Origin: Lunularia cruciata | Lineage: Eukaryota; Streptophyta; Marchantiopsida; Lunulariales; Lunulariaceae | DNA length: 64,000 bases | NCBI GenBank assembly: GCA_948567375.1 | Contig: OX419762.1 | Location: 45,303,034 to 45,367,033, forward strand | Direction: 5' to 3' | Shown here: positions 44,551-57,944 of the stretch, in pieces | How positions within the stretch are numbered: the stretch's first letter is position 1 | Layout: every line of letters starts with the position of its first letter | The notes under the pieces: generated by a model | Seen by the model: only the letters and a program-made list of their open reading frames with translations | The model's database searches: none | Told to the model about the DNA's origin: nothing | Position numbers and translations under genes: made by a program

Positions 44551-47500
44551 ATTTAAAAGATATGATACCGATATCCGATTTCTGTAGAGGATAATAGTCC
44601 TGAGCCCTTGCATGTAGTACTGGGTACAAATCAACAGAATTTTGTAGATGTTATCTTCTCGACACCTTCAAACGTTCAAATACCAGATCTACTCCACGCC
44701 AAGTAGGCTCAACTACTATAGCTCGAGTTGATTGATCATACTGTACTGAAAGCATAGTTCTTTTGCCATAATATTAGTGGGGGCTCGTGCTCCCACGCTT
44801 GAGGAGAGTAGTAAATACCTCATACGTGCCTCCTCTATCAAGAAATGAAGAAATTGGAGATTGCGGTATTGTAGGCTGGAAGCACGCATGCGGAGGATGC
44901 TTTTGTACGGTACCTTGCGTCCCATAATGCTAACCTTCAATTCCGAGTGATCGGGATTTGCAATGTAGAGATATCGTATTGATGAGTCCTTTAAACTGAC
45001 ATCTACAGTAGCATTGGTTCTGTGCGACGGGTTGGTAAATAGTAGTTTCAGGTTTTCCATGAGTGCACTTTTCGTTTGTCAGTCAAGATTTTCCTTCTGC
45101 GCCAGCTTGAAACGATCGTATTTGGTTCTACTTCGTCGCATCGCACGAGATAATATGGCAAGTCCTTTCACATCTCTTACGAAGATCTCGGGTGATGGGA
45201 TGATGAGGAAGTGGTATTGAGAAAGAGAGTTAATATGAGCCCTTCTAGTTAAAGGTTATAGGTTTCTCGTTCACAACATGATCAACGTTCAGATGACAAA
45301 GTCTTCCAGTTCGATTCTTATAGCGTGACATTAGATCAGTCGCATAGAGTGGCCAAAGACGGTAATTAAGTAGACAAGATGTCACTCCGTATGAACCATT
45401 TACGAGGATATAGTAAGCTTGCGGGGCCGTCTCAAGGAAAATTCTAATATGAAACTAGAACTGCAATCTGCTTCCTTTCATATCTATACGAGAAATAAGA
45501 GCTCATATGATAAGTGAAAACAACATAAAAGGAAGTAATATTTTACAAGATCGTAATTATTCTCAGGTCGTAATATGATTATTGTATAAGGCTCTTTGGT
45601 ACTCTAGATTATTGTGTCAAGAATGAAGTACGGAATATTGTAAATTTGAATCATGTTTATTTTCTTTACACGAGTTACAATGCAGTACTTGTCTCGAAGC
45701 ACATTGGAAGAGAAAAGAGTACATGGAGGTTGAACTACTCAGTTCAGATGAAAAATTACTGCAAAGGTTGTACTGTTTATTTCAGGAAGGACCACATGAG
45801 TTCGACAAGAGTCAGTGTAAGGATATACATGTAGTAAACCAATAAAATAATGAGCACGGTTAGGACCGCACGAGTCTAATATCTAAAATAGCAATTCAAC
45901 CGTGCTAGTGCAGAAAGGGTTATAACTTGACATGGAATAACATATTAACGCTAAATACTTATCATGAAGCCATCAATGTCACTTTTTGATCTTGTAAGAT
46001 ATCTTCTGAAGGAAGAATGTCCATTTGCAAATTGCTGGAACAGAAATGAAAGTGGCAGCTTAAAGAATGAGACAGGTTTCGCTTGCTGGCGATCGCCTGT
46101 CTTCATACTTGGCATGCTTAATAATATGCTTGGTGTCATCGTAGAATAAGTGAAAACCGCAATCAATGCATGTATCGGAGAAAGAAACTTGTCTCTAACT
46201 TAAATCATGGAAACTGTCAATTTTGATGTTGATCATACATGAGATCAGTTCTCATGTAACATATCAGATTATCGGTAAGGAACAGGGAAGTATTGAGGAC
46301 AGATTAACTGTTTATGGTAATGCCCACAAACAGTTTTGGGCTTGTGAGGTGTTTTACAGATTTGTTTGCTTGGAATTGTCATCTTCTCATGATTGAAATC
46401 ATTTGACGGCAGAAATTAAAGCTTTGAACCAATGGGAAAGACCATAATACTTTGTTCCCTTCCAATCATTATTCCAGTCGGAGGTAAGGTGACTCAGGGA
46501 GAACAAGATAGAACTTTATTTACATCAATTGGGTCCTTAACGATAAGGGGAAATACATCGGAGTGAAGTGCAGTAGCACTCCTGGAGTATGTCCTGCTCA
46601 TTCACATCCTACTCTAGTCTGCAGGAGAAATTGAGCAGCAAAACGTGATCATGGATGGCAGTAAAAATTGGAGTGGCATGACTCCAGTAGCACAGCGCTG
46701 AGTACGCTGATCTCGTCTGGGTACCGTACTTGTGCATGTGAATTCAGAATCTCATGATTCTGTCCTTTAATCTACTGACACAGTGCCGCAGTTTATCGAC
46801 CGCAACCCAACGGAGCATCCGGTTTGATTGTTATTAGCTGCTACATCCATGCTTCGTATTCTACGTACAGTTCTCACAATTTTCCTTCTGCTGTAGTACG
46901 ATTTCTGGAGCCGCGAAGTCTGCCAGAAAGCTGTTATACCGACTATGGCTCGAAATTTCACGCTTCTTGTATCCGAATGCCGTGCATGATTGAGTATATT
47001 TTGATAAGTCAATACCAAATTCCAAGGATGTTTACCTATGGGCGGATGGAGTGCTGTCTCCAAACTAACACTTTTGTTAGTTGGAGCGAGTTTGCAGAAA
47101 TGCAGATTAGCACTGAGGAGAGATTGTTGCATTTCAGGATGTCAGCGTCGACGAACTCTCTGTCCCCTGTGCACTGTGGGTGTGTCTGTACACCTGGGGC
47201 ATCTCCTCTGCTTAGTCTTCCGCCCATCTTGCTCAAATCTAAGCTGTCAATTGCTCCATTTATCTGCAATGTCCTGGCCACTCTCAAGTCTGAACCACCT
47301 ATCAGTCCCGGTTTCGCCCCGTCCCCACCACCGCTGCAGTATGAGTGCTTACCTTCAACCTTTTCCAGCAGTCGTCCAGGGTTAGTTCCCCATCTAAGAT
47401 TGCGCAAGTAAACATCGCTTTTTCATCCTTCGCAAGCTCACCTCTGAGTTTCATATATCCGCGACCATATCTCGACAACAAAGCATCTTTTCTAGTCGTT

Positions 47501-47899
47501 TAAGGCGTCTCCCTCTGCAGTTGCTGGAGGGCTTCATTCCTTAGGTACCCTGCATTGTTCTTGGAGCTACATAGAGCTACATTTTTGTTATATAGCTACA
47601 TTGTTGTCATATGACCATTGCATGTCCGCAGTTTCGCTACTGCCACCATTCATCACTGGTCCTGTCTTGTAGCACTCCAAAGCTCGAGCTCAAGCGTCTA
47701 TATTCAAACCTGTAGGCATTCGCGTCGCCTTTCAGCTCCCGCCTAGACAAACGACACGCATGAAGCTTGTGGAACCTGTGAGCTCTCATTCTTTTCTTCC
47801 AGAGCAACATAGTGAGCTGATTTATAATCGTCTGAGCTAGTATCGGAATTTGTTTCAACGCTCCTTTCATTGAACTCTTATCAAGCGTGAGCAGAGCAA
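44551..47899. other. No assignable gene; exon-like minus-strand frames
   Basis: A minus-strand frame at 45060-44716 (MENLKLLFTNPSHRTNATVD...) starts with ATG and has coding-like composition; a frameshifted continuation (GGTYEVFTTLLKRG) is visible. GC-rich DNA at 46.8-47.4 kb is open on both strands (plus 46824-47411, minus 47407-47036), and I cannot choose between them. No family recognised. They may be exons of one unknown minus-strand gene or relics. Confidence 0.3.
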
Positions 47900-48364
47900 A
47901 TGGGTAGGGGCCTTGCAATGAGCGCAGCCAGGCGTGTCCGGCTCGCTGTTTCTGGCGAACCTGTTTATACTCCCCCAACACTGCTGAAGCAGTCGAGCGC
48001 CTACGACTACGAGAGGCTTAGTCTGTCGAGTGCCGAAAGCAGACCAACTACAACTAGGCCCGTCAGGCTCGGAGGCAAGAATAGAATCAGGATTGCTGGT
48101 CTCCAAGGACTTCTTCACACGCCAAGCAACCTGCTTTCAAGACTCTGGGCTTCGTACGGGAGATTACGGGAGACAGCGAAGGAAACCAATGTTAGTGTTT
48201 ACGACCTCTTTGTAGGCAACCAGATGCTGATGCACGTATGTGCCACTCCGATGAGGTCGTACAAGAAGAAGCCTCCCGTGCCTATTCCTGCCCCGAGCAA
48301 GCCGCAAGCGGTTGCACCCAAGAGATTCCGGGCTGGTAAGTCTGCTTCTGTGAGGCGCAGGTGA
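47900..48364 (+). CDS. Hypothetical protein, basic and proline-rich C-terminus
   Basis: ATG at 47900 opens 154 codons in a GC-richer island; a second ATG seven codons in is an alternative start. The product has no membrane segment. It has a Ser/Thr/Arg-rich first half, a central stretch that looks foldable (LLSRLWASYGRLRETAKETN, then VSVYDLFVGNQMLMHV) and a basic, proline-rich end (YKKKPPVPIPAPSKPQ, then RAGKSASVRRR). No family recognised. It could be a small lineage-specific gene or one exon of a longer gene. The opposite strand is also partly open, which lowers confidence. Confidence 0.35.
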   Translation: MGRGLAMSAARRVRLAVSGEPVYTPPTLLKQSSAYDYERLSLSSAESRPTTTRPVRLGGKNRIRIAGLQGLLHTPSNLLSRLWASYGRLRETAKETNVSVYDLFVGNQMLMHVCATPMRSYKKKPPVPIPAPSKPQAVAPKRFRAGKSASVRRR

Positions 48365-49530
48365 TTATGTGTTCAGTCATGCGATTGAAACATAAGGTCA
48401 TCTTAAAAGTTGACAAGGAGAAACATGGTCCAAAATTTCAGAGGCTGGTCTCAACATACTTAAAGCTTCAGCGGTTCTCGACAAGAGAACCTCCGCGTTC
48501 AGATGGTCACTTTCTGAAGAAAATATATTCATCGCACTCGAGACTGACGACGAAGGAGAGGAGACTATCCTTTCTGATGCTGAAGCTGCCCCAGAAGCAC
48601 ACTTGAAAGTCATCAGGAAAACTGACGTTTCATGTGCATCGTGACCCGTCCTTTAGAGTAACCGAAGCTCGGAAAATCTATTTGCATAGATCGCCCAACC
48701 GCTTAGAATTGCGACTTCAAATTGGCCACAATATGTCAACATTCACATCTGTAATTAGTGTTCATAGCCTGTGCGCAAATCTGCTTTCTGTAAGTTTGCC
48801 TCCATTCTCTCTTCACTTCTTTACACCGAAGCATTCGTTCCGAAATATTAAGAGAAATGCGCTCCGGTTATATTTAACCCCTCTTTCTTTCTGTCTAATG
48901 CATACGAGTGCTGTACCAAGGTTGTTTCTGCACGCATCACAAGGGCCTCTGAAGCGGCTGCTCCACGGTTGTTATAGCTGGTGTTCTGACTCCATGTTCT
49001 GAAGATACTTCCGAACTCATGATGTTTACTGGTGTTCTATTCGAACTCTACATTTCCAGAATCATTTGAGAATATATTATATCTGTTCCGAAGTTTCTTC
49101 AGCACTTGCGCACAGCTCCACAGGCGTCCATGTCCATTCGAGCTGCAGAAGCGCTTGAAGCAATATCTAGATGCATATACAGATCAAGGGTGTACATTTC
49201 CCCGTAGATCCTGACGTTCTTTGGTCGGTCGTTATTCGTGTCCGAGATCACATGTAGAGTGTAGAAATTCTGTGATTTTCATCGAGGAGAGTTCTGCCAA
49301 AATTAGTTCCCACTTGGCGTTTGGCAGTTTTTGGATTACATTCTACTCGCAGCCCGGACGGGACTGTAGAAATACTCGTTATTTATACCACTATTCAATG
49401 TGAAAGCTGCTGTTTTCAGACAGACTCCTTCCCACTGGTGAAGCTTGGATTAATCTTAAATGAAAGCTAGAACCCTCTTAAATAGTTAGTAGATCTGATT
49501 CACAGTTCTTTAGAGGAGTATGCACTTTTA
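48365..49530. other. No gene seen
   Basis: Short frames only (up to 122 codons at 48634-49002), without recognisable motifs. Confidence 0.4.
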
Positions 49531-49869
49531 TTACTTGCCGGGAGTCCCACGCAGAGACTCTCTGTACTGGTACTCAAATGGTCTTCCGAAGTTGACTAGA
49601 AAGGACGTAGAGAGCATTCCTGCTACATGGCGACATGCAACTGTCGTTGTATCGTTGGGATGATGAGCAAGACAAACAAGTTCCTTGAGGGACCAGCGTC
49701 CGAATTCTCCGGGAAGATGGCAAGTGGCCAGGACTGGACTTCAGTCCACACTCGCCATGTTTCATATTTGTTCAACCTTGGAGTGGTACTTGCTTTTACA
49801 ATCACATCACATGGTGGACGTCCACTCATGAAAACAGAACCACCGTATATGTTCAGTTCTATGGTGTGA
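49531..49869 (-). other. Unassigned C-terminal coding remnant
   Basis: The minus strand reads ELNIYGGSVFMSGRPPCDVI then WRVWTEVQSWPLAIFPENSD and, after one frame change near 49670, HPNDTTTVACRHVAGM, STSFLVNFGRPFEYQYRESL and a stop at 49531-49533. The continuous protein-like text in two adjoining frames suggests a real C-terminus with one indel. I do not recognise the family. It may belong with the other minus-strand exon-like pieces. Confidence 0.35.
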
Positions 49870-52459
49870 TTACGTAAAAGGATTTCAGAACCTTTCTGCG
49901 TTATGATGAACTTGAACTTGTGTTATTAAGATCCTCAAAAGTACATATCAGGAAATCGCCTGTGAATGATAAAATGTCCTGCAGTGTACATCCGGAATAT
50001 TCCGCGTTATCTGTGATAAGACTAATCTTATGACACTGATTAGATATACCTATTTCTAGCTACCTCACCTTTATGGGAATCAAGAGTAAAGATGATGCGC
50101 CTAAATCTGTTTATTTTGAAACTTATTATCACACACAAGCTTCGGGGAGTGAACCATGGCACTTGCTGCAGCGACCGAGACGGGTTCGTGGGATCGTGTA
50201 CTCACCAAAATCCCTTCTCTCAGGCTAATTTGGATCGTGAAAACATGAAGGCCTTATGCTACATTGAAAGAACGCAAGACAGTGCTTCTTGGATGAAACA
50301 TCACCTTCGTACGCGAACTTGAAAGTTGCACACCAGGTTATCTTCGTGTTGTCTCCGAAGATGAGTCTTAGACCAATCTCTGGTAAGTCTCGATGCAATA
50401 TCTAAATCTTCTCCCGCGTGTTACGCTCGCATAAGTTTTAGCTCTCTTGTAGTACTACTCACGAAACTAATGTGATTCAAAAGGTAAGGAATTCGTTGCG
50501 TTTTTATAATCGCACAGGGACGAAGCTGGCCAAGTTTTGGAGCTGAATTTGTACTCAATTTGGAGTTTCTAGTTTTAAGTCAACAATAAACATCTGGGTT
50601 ATCCACCATTTTCTTATGGGCATCGATATTCCAAATTTTCTAGTCTATGACTTTCCTCCCTTTCAAACCCTGTAGCCGCTTCTATCTCCTACTTGTTATT
50701 TCCTTCCCATACGTCTCTAGACACTTCTTACATATAAGGTTAAAGAAACTGAGTGATATAATGTGGGCCAAATGTCTGCCTGCTGCGACCCTAATATGTT
50801 CTGGTAGCTATCTAAAGTACGTTCAACTTGATGTTTATCTAGGTATCCCAATTACCGCTCTGTACACACCTTGAACGCACTTCAGAGTTAATGCCCAGCT
50901 TAAATAGTATGCTTAAAATGAACTCCTGCTGTACAGATCTAAACCTTATGCGCTACTTCGTAAACAACTCTAGTGTCTAATTTAGAAATTCTCTTGGGTG
51001 CTCCATGTGCTGTAACCATGGGGTGTAGATGAACTCCGTGCTCATTATTGGTTCACGCATGCAAGTGATGAACGAACGCATTCATGACTCACACAGTTCT
51101 CATTTGTCTCATGACTCACACAGTTCTCATTTGTCTCAGAAAAAATGAATGCATGTTTCCATATCTAGACTCCCCTACAGTTGCTGGACAAATATCTCCG
51201 CTTACTGTCCCAATCTCCCGTTATAGTTTCACCGATCATGATCGTGCATGTGAAACCAGTTTCTTATATCCGATCAAAGAGTCGATGATCGTGCTTCCGC
51301 ATCCTTCTGAACATGCGAATGTACCACAAATCAACAACTCTTTGACCAGAAATGAGAATGAGGTTCCAAAACTGTCTTTCGCGTCCTACATTTTAAAGCT
51401 CTGACTGAGTTAGCAAAGCAGCACCCTGGAAGCTTGTGGCCTAGCACGTTGTACATGCATGAAGGATAGAGTCTATTCTTCACTTTGTCATCCCTGCACA
51501 CAACCTCCAAGAGCTCCAAAATGTATATTGTGATCCCAAACATCGAAGATATTTCGATTCAACAAGTACGTCTAGTTCGTTGCTTGGTCCGAATACTTGT
51601 CTCACAACGCATGTGTTCGCACGATACCTATCTCAAAGTTAACTGGTTCACTTCCTCGTTACTAGAGTATGCATATGAAGAACTTGAAATAGTCGTAGGA
51701 TCAGAACTGTTTTAAAATCCCTATAGTGCACGTGCACCTCATTTAGAGCACCATGTACTTCTCCGTTTCATGGATCGGACCTAGAGAAGACCCTACAGTG
51801 AAAATCCTCCCATTGTAGCAGGTGCAAGATCTTTTGTAAAGTCAACTGACGTTTCGTTATGGGAACCCGATGAGGAATAAGGAAAGGTCAACAATAGTAT
51901 GCCACTTTCTTGTTTCAACCAAGAAAGATTGTTGAAGGATGTATCCTTCGAGATCTAACCAGTCTCTTGTTGACTATGAGAGATACCATTTGTTTCGCGA
52001 AAATCTGACAAACAAAGTTACAAACTTCCAGGCACGGAGCCTGAAAGTTTAACATTTACTGGGATCAAGAGCCGTCAGAAATATGTCATACGTCACACCC
52101 AAGGAAAGAGGCTTACAATCTACTTCTCTACTAGGTGCAACTGATAGATTCCCTTAACAGACGTGCTGCGGAGACTGCGGTAGCCTAATTTTTCTTTTGC
52201 TCGCTATTGATCTCCCAAAATATCTCCTCGTGCATGCACCGTTTGGCGCTGGAGTTGAGGTTCTGGATTCACCTTATCTCGTTCTCTACGAGCCTTGAGA
52301 CAAACATAGAAATAGTTTCAGCTGCTATAATGTCAGAAGTTCCCTTTGCCGAACGCTCAGCAGGCAAAGAAACCTCGAGCTCTATCATGATCAGTTGGTC
52401 AGGTAGATGTCATAGACGGCATAAGTGTATAAGCGATCGAGTGACAACCACCGATTCAG
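49870..52459. other. No gene seen
   Basis: Mixed DNA with small open frames, none recognisable; it contains the 27-bp tandem repeat at 51083. Confidence 0.4.
51083..51136. repeat. Two perfect 27-bp tandem units
   Basis: The 27-bp unit starting CATGACTCACACAG is repeated exactly at 51083-51109 and 51110-51136. A perfect short duplication such as this is likely recent and could vary between strains. Confidence 0.95.
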
Positions 52460-52570
52460 AATGTAAAGGAAAGGGGGACCCGCATAGGATAACACGAAGG
52501 ATGGGAAGACCCATCAAGCCGTACAAGGATAGAACCCAAGAGGTAAAATGGGGCTAAGCCCAATGTAAAG
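52460..52570 (-). mobile_element. Tail-family insertion with 9-bp target duplication
   Basis: AATGTAAAG at 52460-52468 and 52562-52570 flanks 93 bp that read on the minus strand as the shared tail: GGGCTTAGCCCC-like start, CCTTGTACGGCTTGATGGGTC, TTCCCATCCTTCGTG and TATGCGGGTCCCC. It is another free-standing tail copy. Confidence 0.85.
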
Positions 52571-54200
52571 TAGACTGTAAAGCAGTTTACTGGTTTCTTT
52601 AAGAGATCCAGCGACCAGAGTTTACCGCAGTTGGAGCAAAAATAAGCTCCTTGAGCTTAATCTTCGGTCACTAAGCTAACCAACAGAGTTTCTCCACAGC
52701 CAAAGCTCAGTGGACAACAATACATGAAAATCCACAGAAAGCAAAGGCAAAGGAAAATGTCGACTAATGTAGCACAAATGAAGGTAGTACCTGAAAACGA
52801 GATGATACCTGTCTAGTGCGTAGCTATTCAGAGCGAATCAAGTCTGAGTGCTTACCTTCTCCGTGCACTCGGCAACCAGGGTCTGTGGCCGGGAAAGAGT
52901 AACAGCACCTTCTTTCACGCATAGCTCAGCACTTGTACATAACGATTTCAGTGCCCAATAAGAGTCAGAGCTTGTTACGAGCCGATCATCTCCACCAAAC
53001 TTGAATATGTCTCATGATATGGCCTATTCTGCTCTCCCAGGCCACCATGGTCAGTTGAGGCCAAGCTATAATGGTCTTGGTTTGGGTATGGTCCTTCTTA
53101 TTTACCCAGATATTCAAACAGAACCACTCCGGGTCACCAAGTGGGACCTGTTAGGTCACTCTCAAACCATGCCTGTGGGACCAATTACGTAACAGTCGAC
53201 CAGGTTCTACTGCCACTGTAGCGTCGATGCTCGTGAATGACATTCAGCACTTAGAAATGAATCTCCTAATCAAACAGCTGCATAAATTGTTTTACTTAAT
53301 AACCTTACTTACATGCTTCTAATGACTGAAGCTGGTTTATCACCTTACTCAGCCACTCCTAGTCTCAAAGAGCCGAAGAAGGTCTTGCAGTGGCGGTCAA
53401 CAAATTTCCAAGTGCTCACTGACTATGCCAATACTGTACCAGCCCGATGGTCATTGACTTGTGGGTTCTGCCTCATTCCTGTTTCGTCAACATTGACTCT
53501 CGTCAGAAACTTTCGTCTGCTTCTTAAAGAACACTCGGTAAAAGTATCCAATTTTCTGCTCCTACCAAAAGATTAGACAGATCACTATTGCCATCTGCAT
53601 AATGTTGAACTCTAACAGTTATCTGCACAGTGATTGCGCACTGCATATTCGCATAATGACTGGTAGCTTACTTTGGTGGACGGATGGTAGCATGTGCTAC
53701 ACGGCGTGATCGAATAGCTACAAAATGGCCAACAACATATATAACATCAGACAAGGTATGGGCGGGCATTTCTTATATGAGTCATAATCTTAACCAGAGA
53801 TTATTTCTGTGCATATCATTTGTCCCTTGTATCAAGATTGTGTCATTTTTCGACGCAAGCAGCAGGTAGCAAGAACGACAAATACTGAAGGGAGCCCGCT
53901 GTTTCTTCCCTGAGGAGTTTGGTGGTCGTTGGACCCGATAAAATACAGTGAGGTGAACTACCCTGCAGTTGGATGAACCAGGTGATATGAATCTGCCTTC
54001 TTGGATTTGGTGCTACTGTTATAGTTGACTTCGATTCTTCAAGGCTGAATCCCCCATCCAAGTTTTGAAAGACCATATAGATGTACTGTTATAGTTGACT
54101 TCGATTTAAGGCTGAATTCAAGAGTTCGATTCAAGGATCCCATCCAAGTTTTCAAAGTATATATAGAGAATTGGAGTGGAAAGATTTACCAGGTAAATCT
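52571..54200. other. No gene seen
   Basis: No supported frame. CTGTTATAGTTGACTTCGATT occurs near 54012 and again near 54085, part of a diverged tandem duplication of about 73 bp. Confidence 0.4.
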
Positions 54201-57200
54201 TCTTTTATTGTTCAACTTATTCGAGGTTGGAATTTGAGATGACTGGTACAAGAGACTAGTGAGTAGTACTCATTTTCTAATAATGATAATTTCATGATTC
54301 AAGTTGAAATAGAAAGTTATTAATGAATTCTTAGAATGGAACTGAATTTTAGACTAAGTTCAATAGACCTATACACTCCACTAGATAGGAGTAAGTAATT
54401 CATACAAATTATCCATAAAGATTTGAGTTTAAGTATTTAAGTTAAAATAGCTTTTTGCAACAAAAGGTGGAAAGCGTGGTTCAATTTAGTATAAGAGTTT
54501 AAATTTGGAAAATATTTTAATATTTTATTACTTTATTTATAAAATTATCATTAATTTTAAATATTATTGAGCATATTAGAAAGAGGTGCTTGGGGATCAG
54601 CAGTTTTAGAAGATACTCTATTTCAGGAGACAAAATTCAAACTCACAGCTTTCCTGTGGTGAACCTTTTGATACCTAAATACATTGCCTCGTCTTTGAAT
54701 TCATTGATGTTCTCTTTATTTTGTTATCTTATGGATGTTCATTGATACTCATTGATGCTTATATCAAATTTTAGAGAATGAAATTAGGCAAGATAAGAAT
54801 TTAGGTTAATTTTACCAATTTCAGTAATGATTTTTCCTTTTACCTTAGGGAGGAAGGAGAGGTAATCATTCTTTGAAGGTCAAATATCAAAGTTATGAAT
54901 TTCTACATTAAAAACTAGATATGAGCTTCTAGAAAAGTATAATATAGGATATAGGATATAGGATACATAGAGACAAATTGAGATGTAGGACACGGTGAAA
55001 ATGACCAAAAAATAGTGGGAATTTTGCAGGTAAGAAAGGTGGATATTTTCAATAAATATTTGAATTCTCCTTCTATTAATATAGATATGCAATATGAGAA
55101 CAAATATTATTCTACTCTTGGAATCAAGTTAATAAAAGTTTTCAAGTATTAATTGCATTTGCTGTAGAACTCTATTTTACCAAATAAAATTGTTCCAATT
55201 TCTCATGATTTGTGAAAATAATTTGAAGATTTTGGTTTTCTATCAAATTTTTGAAGTTTTAGAATATAAAATATGCATCTCATTTTTGTAAATTTTTATT
55301 TATAGTAAGATTCTTTTTATTTGGAAATTTAGTATCTTTATTATGAAGGATTTCTTATAGTGGTTACAACATAGAAAAAAATTATTCACTGTACTTGTCA
55401 GTAAGTATCTTGAATCAAGACTCATTAATATTCAAACCAAATAGACCCACATCTAGATAAAATATAAATAATCATAAGAATATAATTTAATTGTTTAAAA
55501 TATGTTTCAAGAAGAAAAGGTAATAAATATAAAACTAACTATATTAAGCTTTAATATACACTTATCAATATAATACCTCAAAAACTCTACTCAAATATTT
55601 TTAAAATTTAAATAAATAAATAAATATAAATATATATATAAGAGTGTTTAAATTGTACATAAATTTAACTACATAGAATGGAAAAATCTATTCAGAAGCA
55701 AAATATATATAAATTGATATATACTAATATATCTAAAATCCTAAGCTAAAGTTTCTAATTAGATGCCATCCTTGATGCTATTTTTTATATTTCTATGATT
55801 CTTAAAATGATGTAAATCAATGTTCAAAGTAATGCTAAGTAAGCAAATAAGTTATAATCATAAAGTATCATAGTCTATGAAATAATGTACCTTTTATTTG
55901 ATATTTAATATATTTTATAGCATTTTTATTTAAATTATAATAAAATAATATTTTCTCAAAACATGAAACATATTATCAAGTTTATATTTTCAAATGAAAT
56001 GAATTTTTATGTATTATAAGGCCATTATATATAAAATTTTGTGATTTTGATGTACAAGATAAAGAATTTTTTCTATAAAAAGTTTAATATTCTGAATTAT
56101 CAATAATACTTCCTTGGTATGTCCTTCTTAAGAGAAAAAAACTTTTTGTAGATAAATTCATGTCTATAATTAAAATAATTTTCAATAATTTTTATGTAAT
56201 TCTATATTGATATACTAATTTCGATTGTAAAAATTCTAAACTAGTTTAATATAATATCACAATTTTTAAATTCAGTAGCAAAACAATTAATATCAATATG
56301 TTTTGTAATTTATGGGGATCAATTTATATAACATGTTGTATGATCGATATTATTGTATACACGAGTGTATCGCAGACATAATGTGTCCATTGCTCTACAA
56401 AGAGATTGGTTGGTACAATCCATAGGACAACAACTACTCTAGGTGATGCTTCTTCGGATGCTCCATTAGTTTGTAGACCTTACAACTTGCTTATCTCAGA
56501 TATCTTAGGTGTGGTAGGGCAGATTTCTCATATCAATACTATTGGGACCTAGCCCCATTCTACATTGTTTGACTCTCCCTTGTATTGCTTGATGTGGTCT
56601 TCCCATCCTTCACGTGTTCTATGTGGTTGCCTTTTTACTTATGATGGCATATTTGACTTATGAATGGTGGACTTCATAGTATATATCTGGATTTAGAGTG
56701 GTTTGACATCTTTGCAAATATTAGCAAATTGTTGATTATGAGGCAAAACCTGAATAGATTTGATATAGTTTAAGACATTTAAATTTAATTTAAATTAAAA
56801 AAAATTTGGTGTACTTTAAATTATTAAATTTAAAGAAGAATTCAAATTCTTATATACATAAACATTAAAATTTAACTTGATAAATCAAATTTTTTAATAT
56901 AATTTTATATTTGATGTCAATAAAACTTCATCAAAAGGTAAATTAAAATAATAGCTACAATTGCTATTAGTCAAGTACTAAATAGATATTACTAGAAGCT
57001 AAAATAGATATTACTCGTTAAATTATTTCAATTTGAGAATGAAGTAAAATCATCACTTCTAATATAAATTTTTTTTAAATAAGAATTTAAATCCAATGAC
57101 ATATTGTGAAATAAATAAAATAAAGATTTATCATATTTCAATATCTTTATAGTTAAGAATGAAACTAGAAAATAAAATAATAAAAATTGAAATTTTAGGA

Positions 57201-57283
57201 CATATATCACACTGATATTAATATTCATATATCATTCTCTCTTTATATATAAAAATGGGCTTACACTGAGAGGCATATATATG

Positions 57284-57287
<4 letters not shown>
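54201..57287. other. AT-rich gene desert
   Basis: About 3 kb of strongly AT-rich DNA with no meaningful frame, broken only by the GC-richer tail-family copy at 56373-56632, which stands out by composition. Confidence 0.7.
56373..56632 (+). mobile_element. Longer tail-family copy with end of the retroelement frame
   Basis: About 260 bp that match the retroelement at 44280-44545 from the last coding codons (GTGTCCATTGCTCTACA, GGTACAATCCATAGG) through CTTAGGTGTGGTAGGGCAG, the AGCCCCATTCTACA stretch, CCCTTGTATTGCTTGATG and GTGGTTGCCTTTTT. It shows that copies are truncated at different 5' points but share one 3' end, as expected for target-primed retroposition. Confidence 0.88.

Positions 57288-57369
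<82 letters not shown>
57288..57369. repeat. (TA)n microsatellite, about 82 bp
   Basis: An uninterrupted TA dinucleotide run, followed by a short ATG trinucleotide run (ATGATGATGATG). It lies about 150 bp before the LTR of element C. Confidence 0.95.
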
Positions 57370-57372
<3 letters not shown>

Positions 57373-57514
57373 GATGATGATGATACATGAAATATAGTTA
57401 GTATTTTTATATGTATCTTCAATTAGTAATCTTGAATCTTATCATGTGCAATTTCTATGTTGAATATGTCTTGTTGATCATCATTTAAGATTGGACCCAT
57501 TCACCAATATACTT

Positions 57515-57944
57515 TGTTGGTTTAGTTAATCTCTAGTTTAAGGACTTCTCTTGTTTTTAAGGTTTTGTTAGAATCTTCTAGAAACCCTACTAAATATCTT
57601 CTACTTAGGGTAAAGAGAGGCGCAGCCCTAATTAGGGTTAAGCAAAGCAACCCCCGAGGGTTTGCTTAAGTGTTTATAATAGTGCTTTCTACTCTTTTTT
57701 CAATTATTTATTCAACAAGGGTGATTCCCGACACCTCTTCCTTGCATTTCGTGAAATCCTGAGCTGCCTACCATCATCTTAGTACTATAGACTACTAGTA
57801 CTGCGTGAGAGAACCTATTTGATGCTTGTGAGCTGTGATACAAAGAGGGAGGTCTAGTATTGTAGTAGTGATGTCTGATACATCAGAGATAAGAGGGAGT
57901 GATATACCTTCCACTTCAAAGAGTAGGAAGCATGGTTCTCATCA
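57515..57944 (+). repeat. 5' LTR of copia element C
   Basis: 430 bp from TGTTGGTTTAG to CTCATCA. Its reverse complement matches 62279-62707 closely, so elements C and D share an LTR type and face each other. The Gag start codon (57871) lies inside it. Confidence 0.9.

Noticed and set aside
46824-47411. 195-codon plus-strand frame
   Set aside because: The opposite strand is equally open over the GC-rich half; no motif favours either strand, so no gene is called.
56373-56632. Target-site duplication for the 56.4-kb tail copy
   Set aside because: TTATGAT-like strings occur on both sides but do not align exactly at the element edges.
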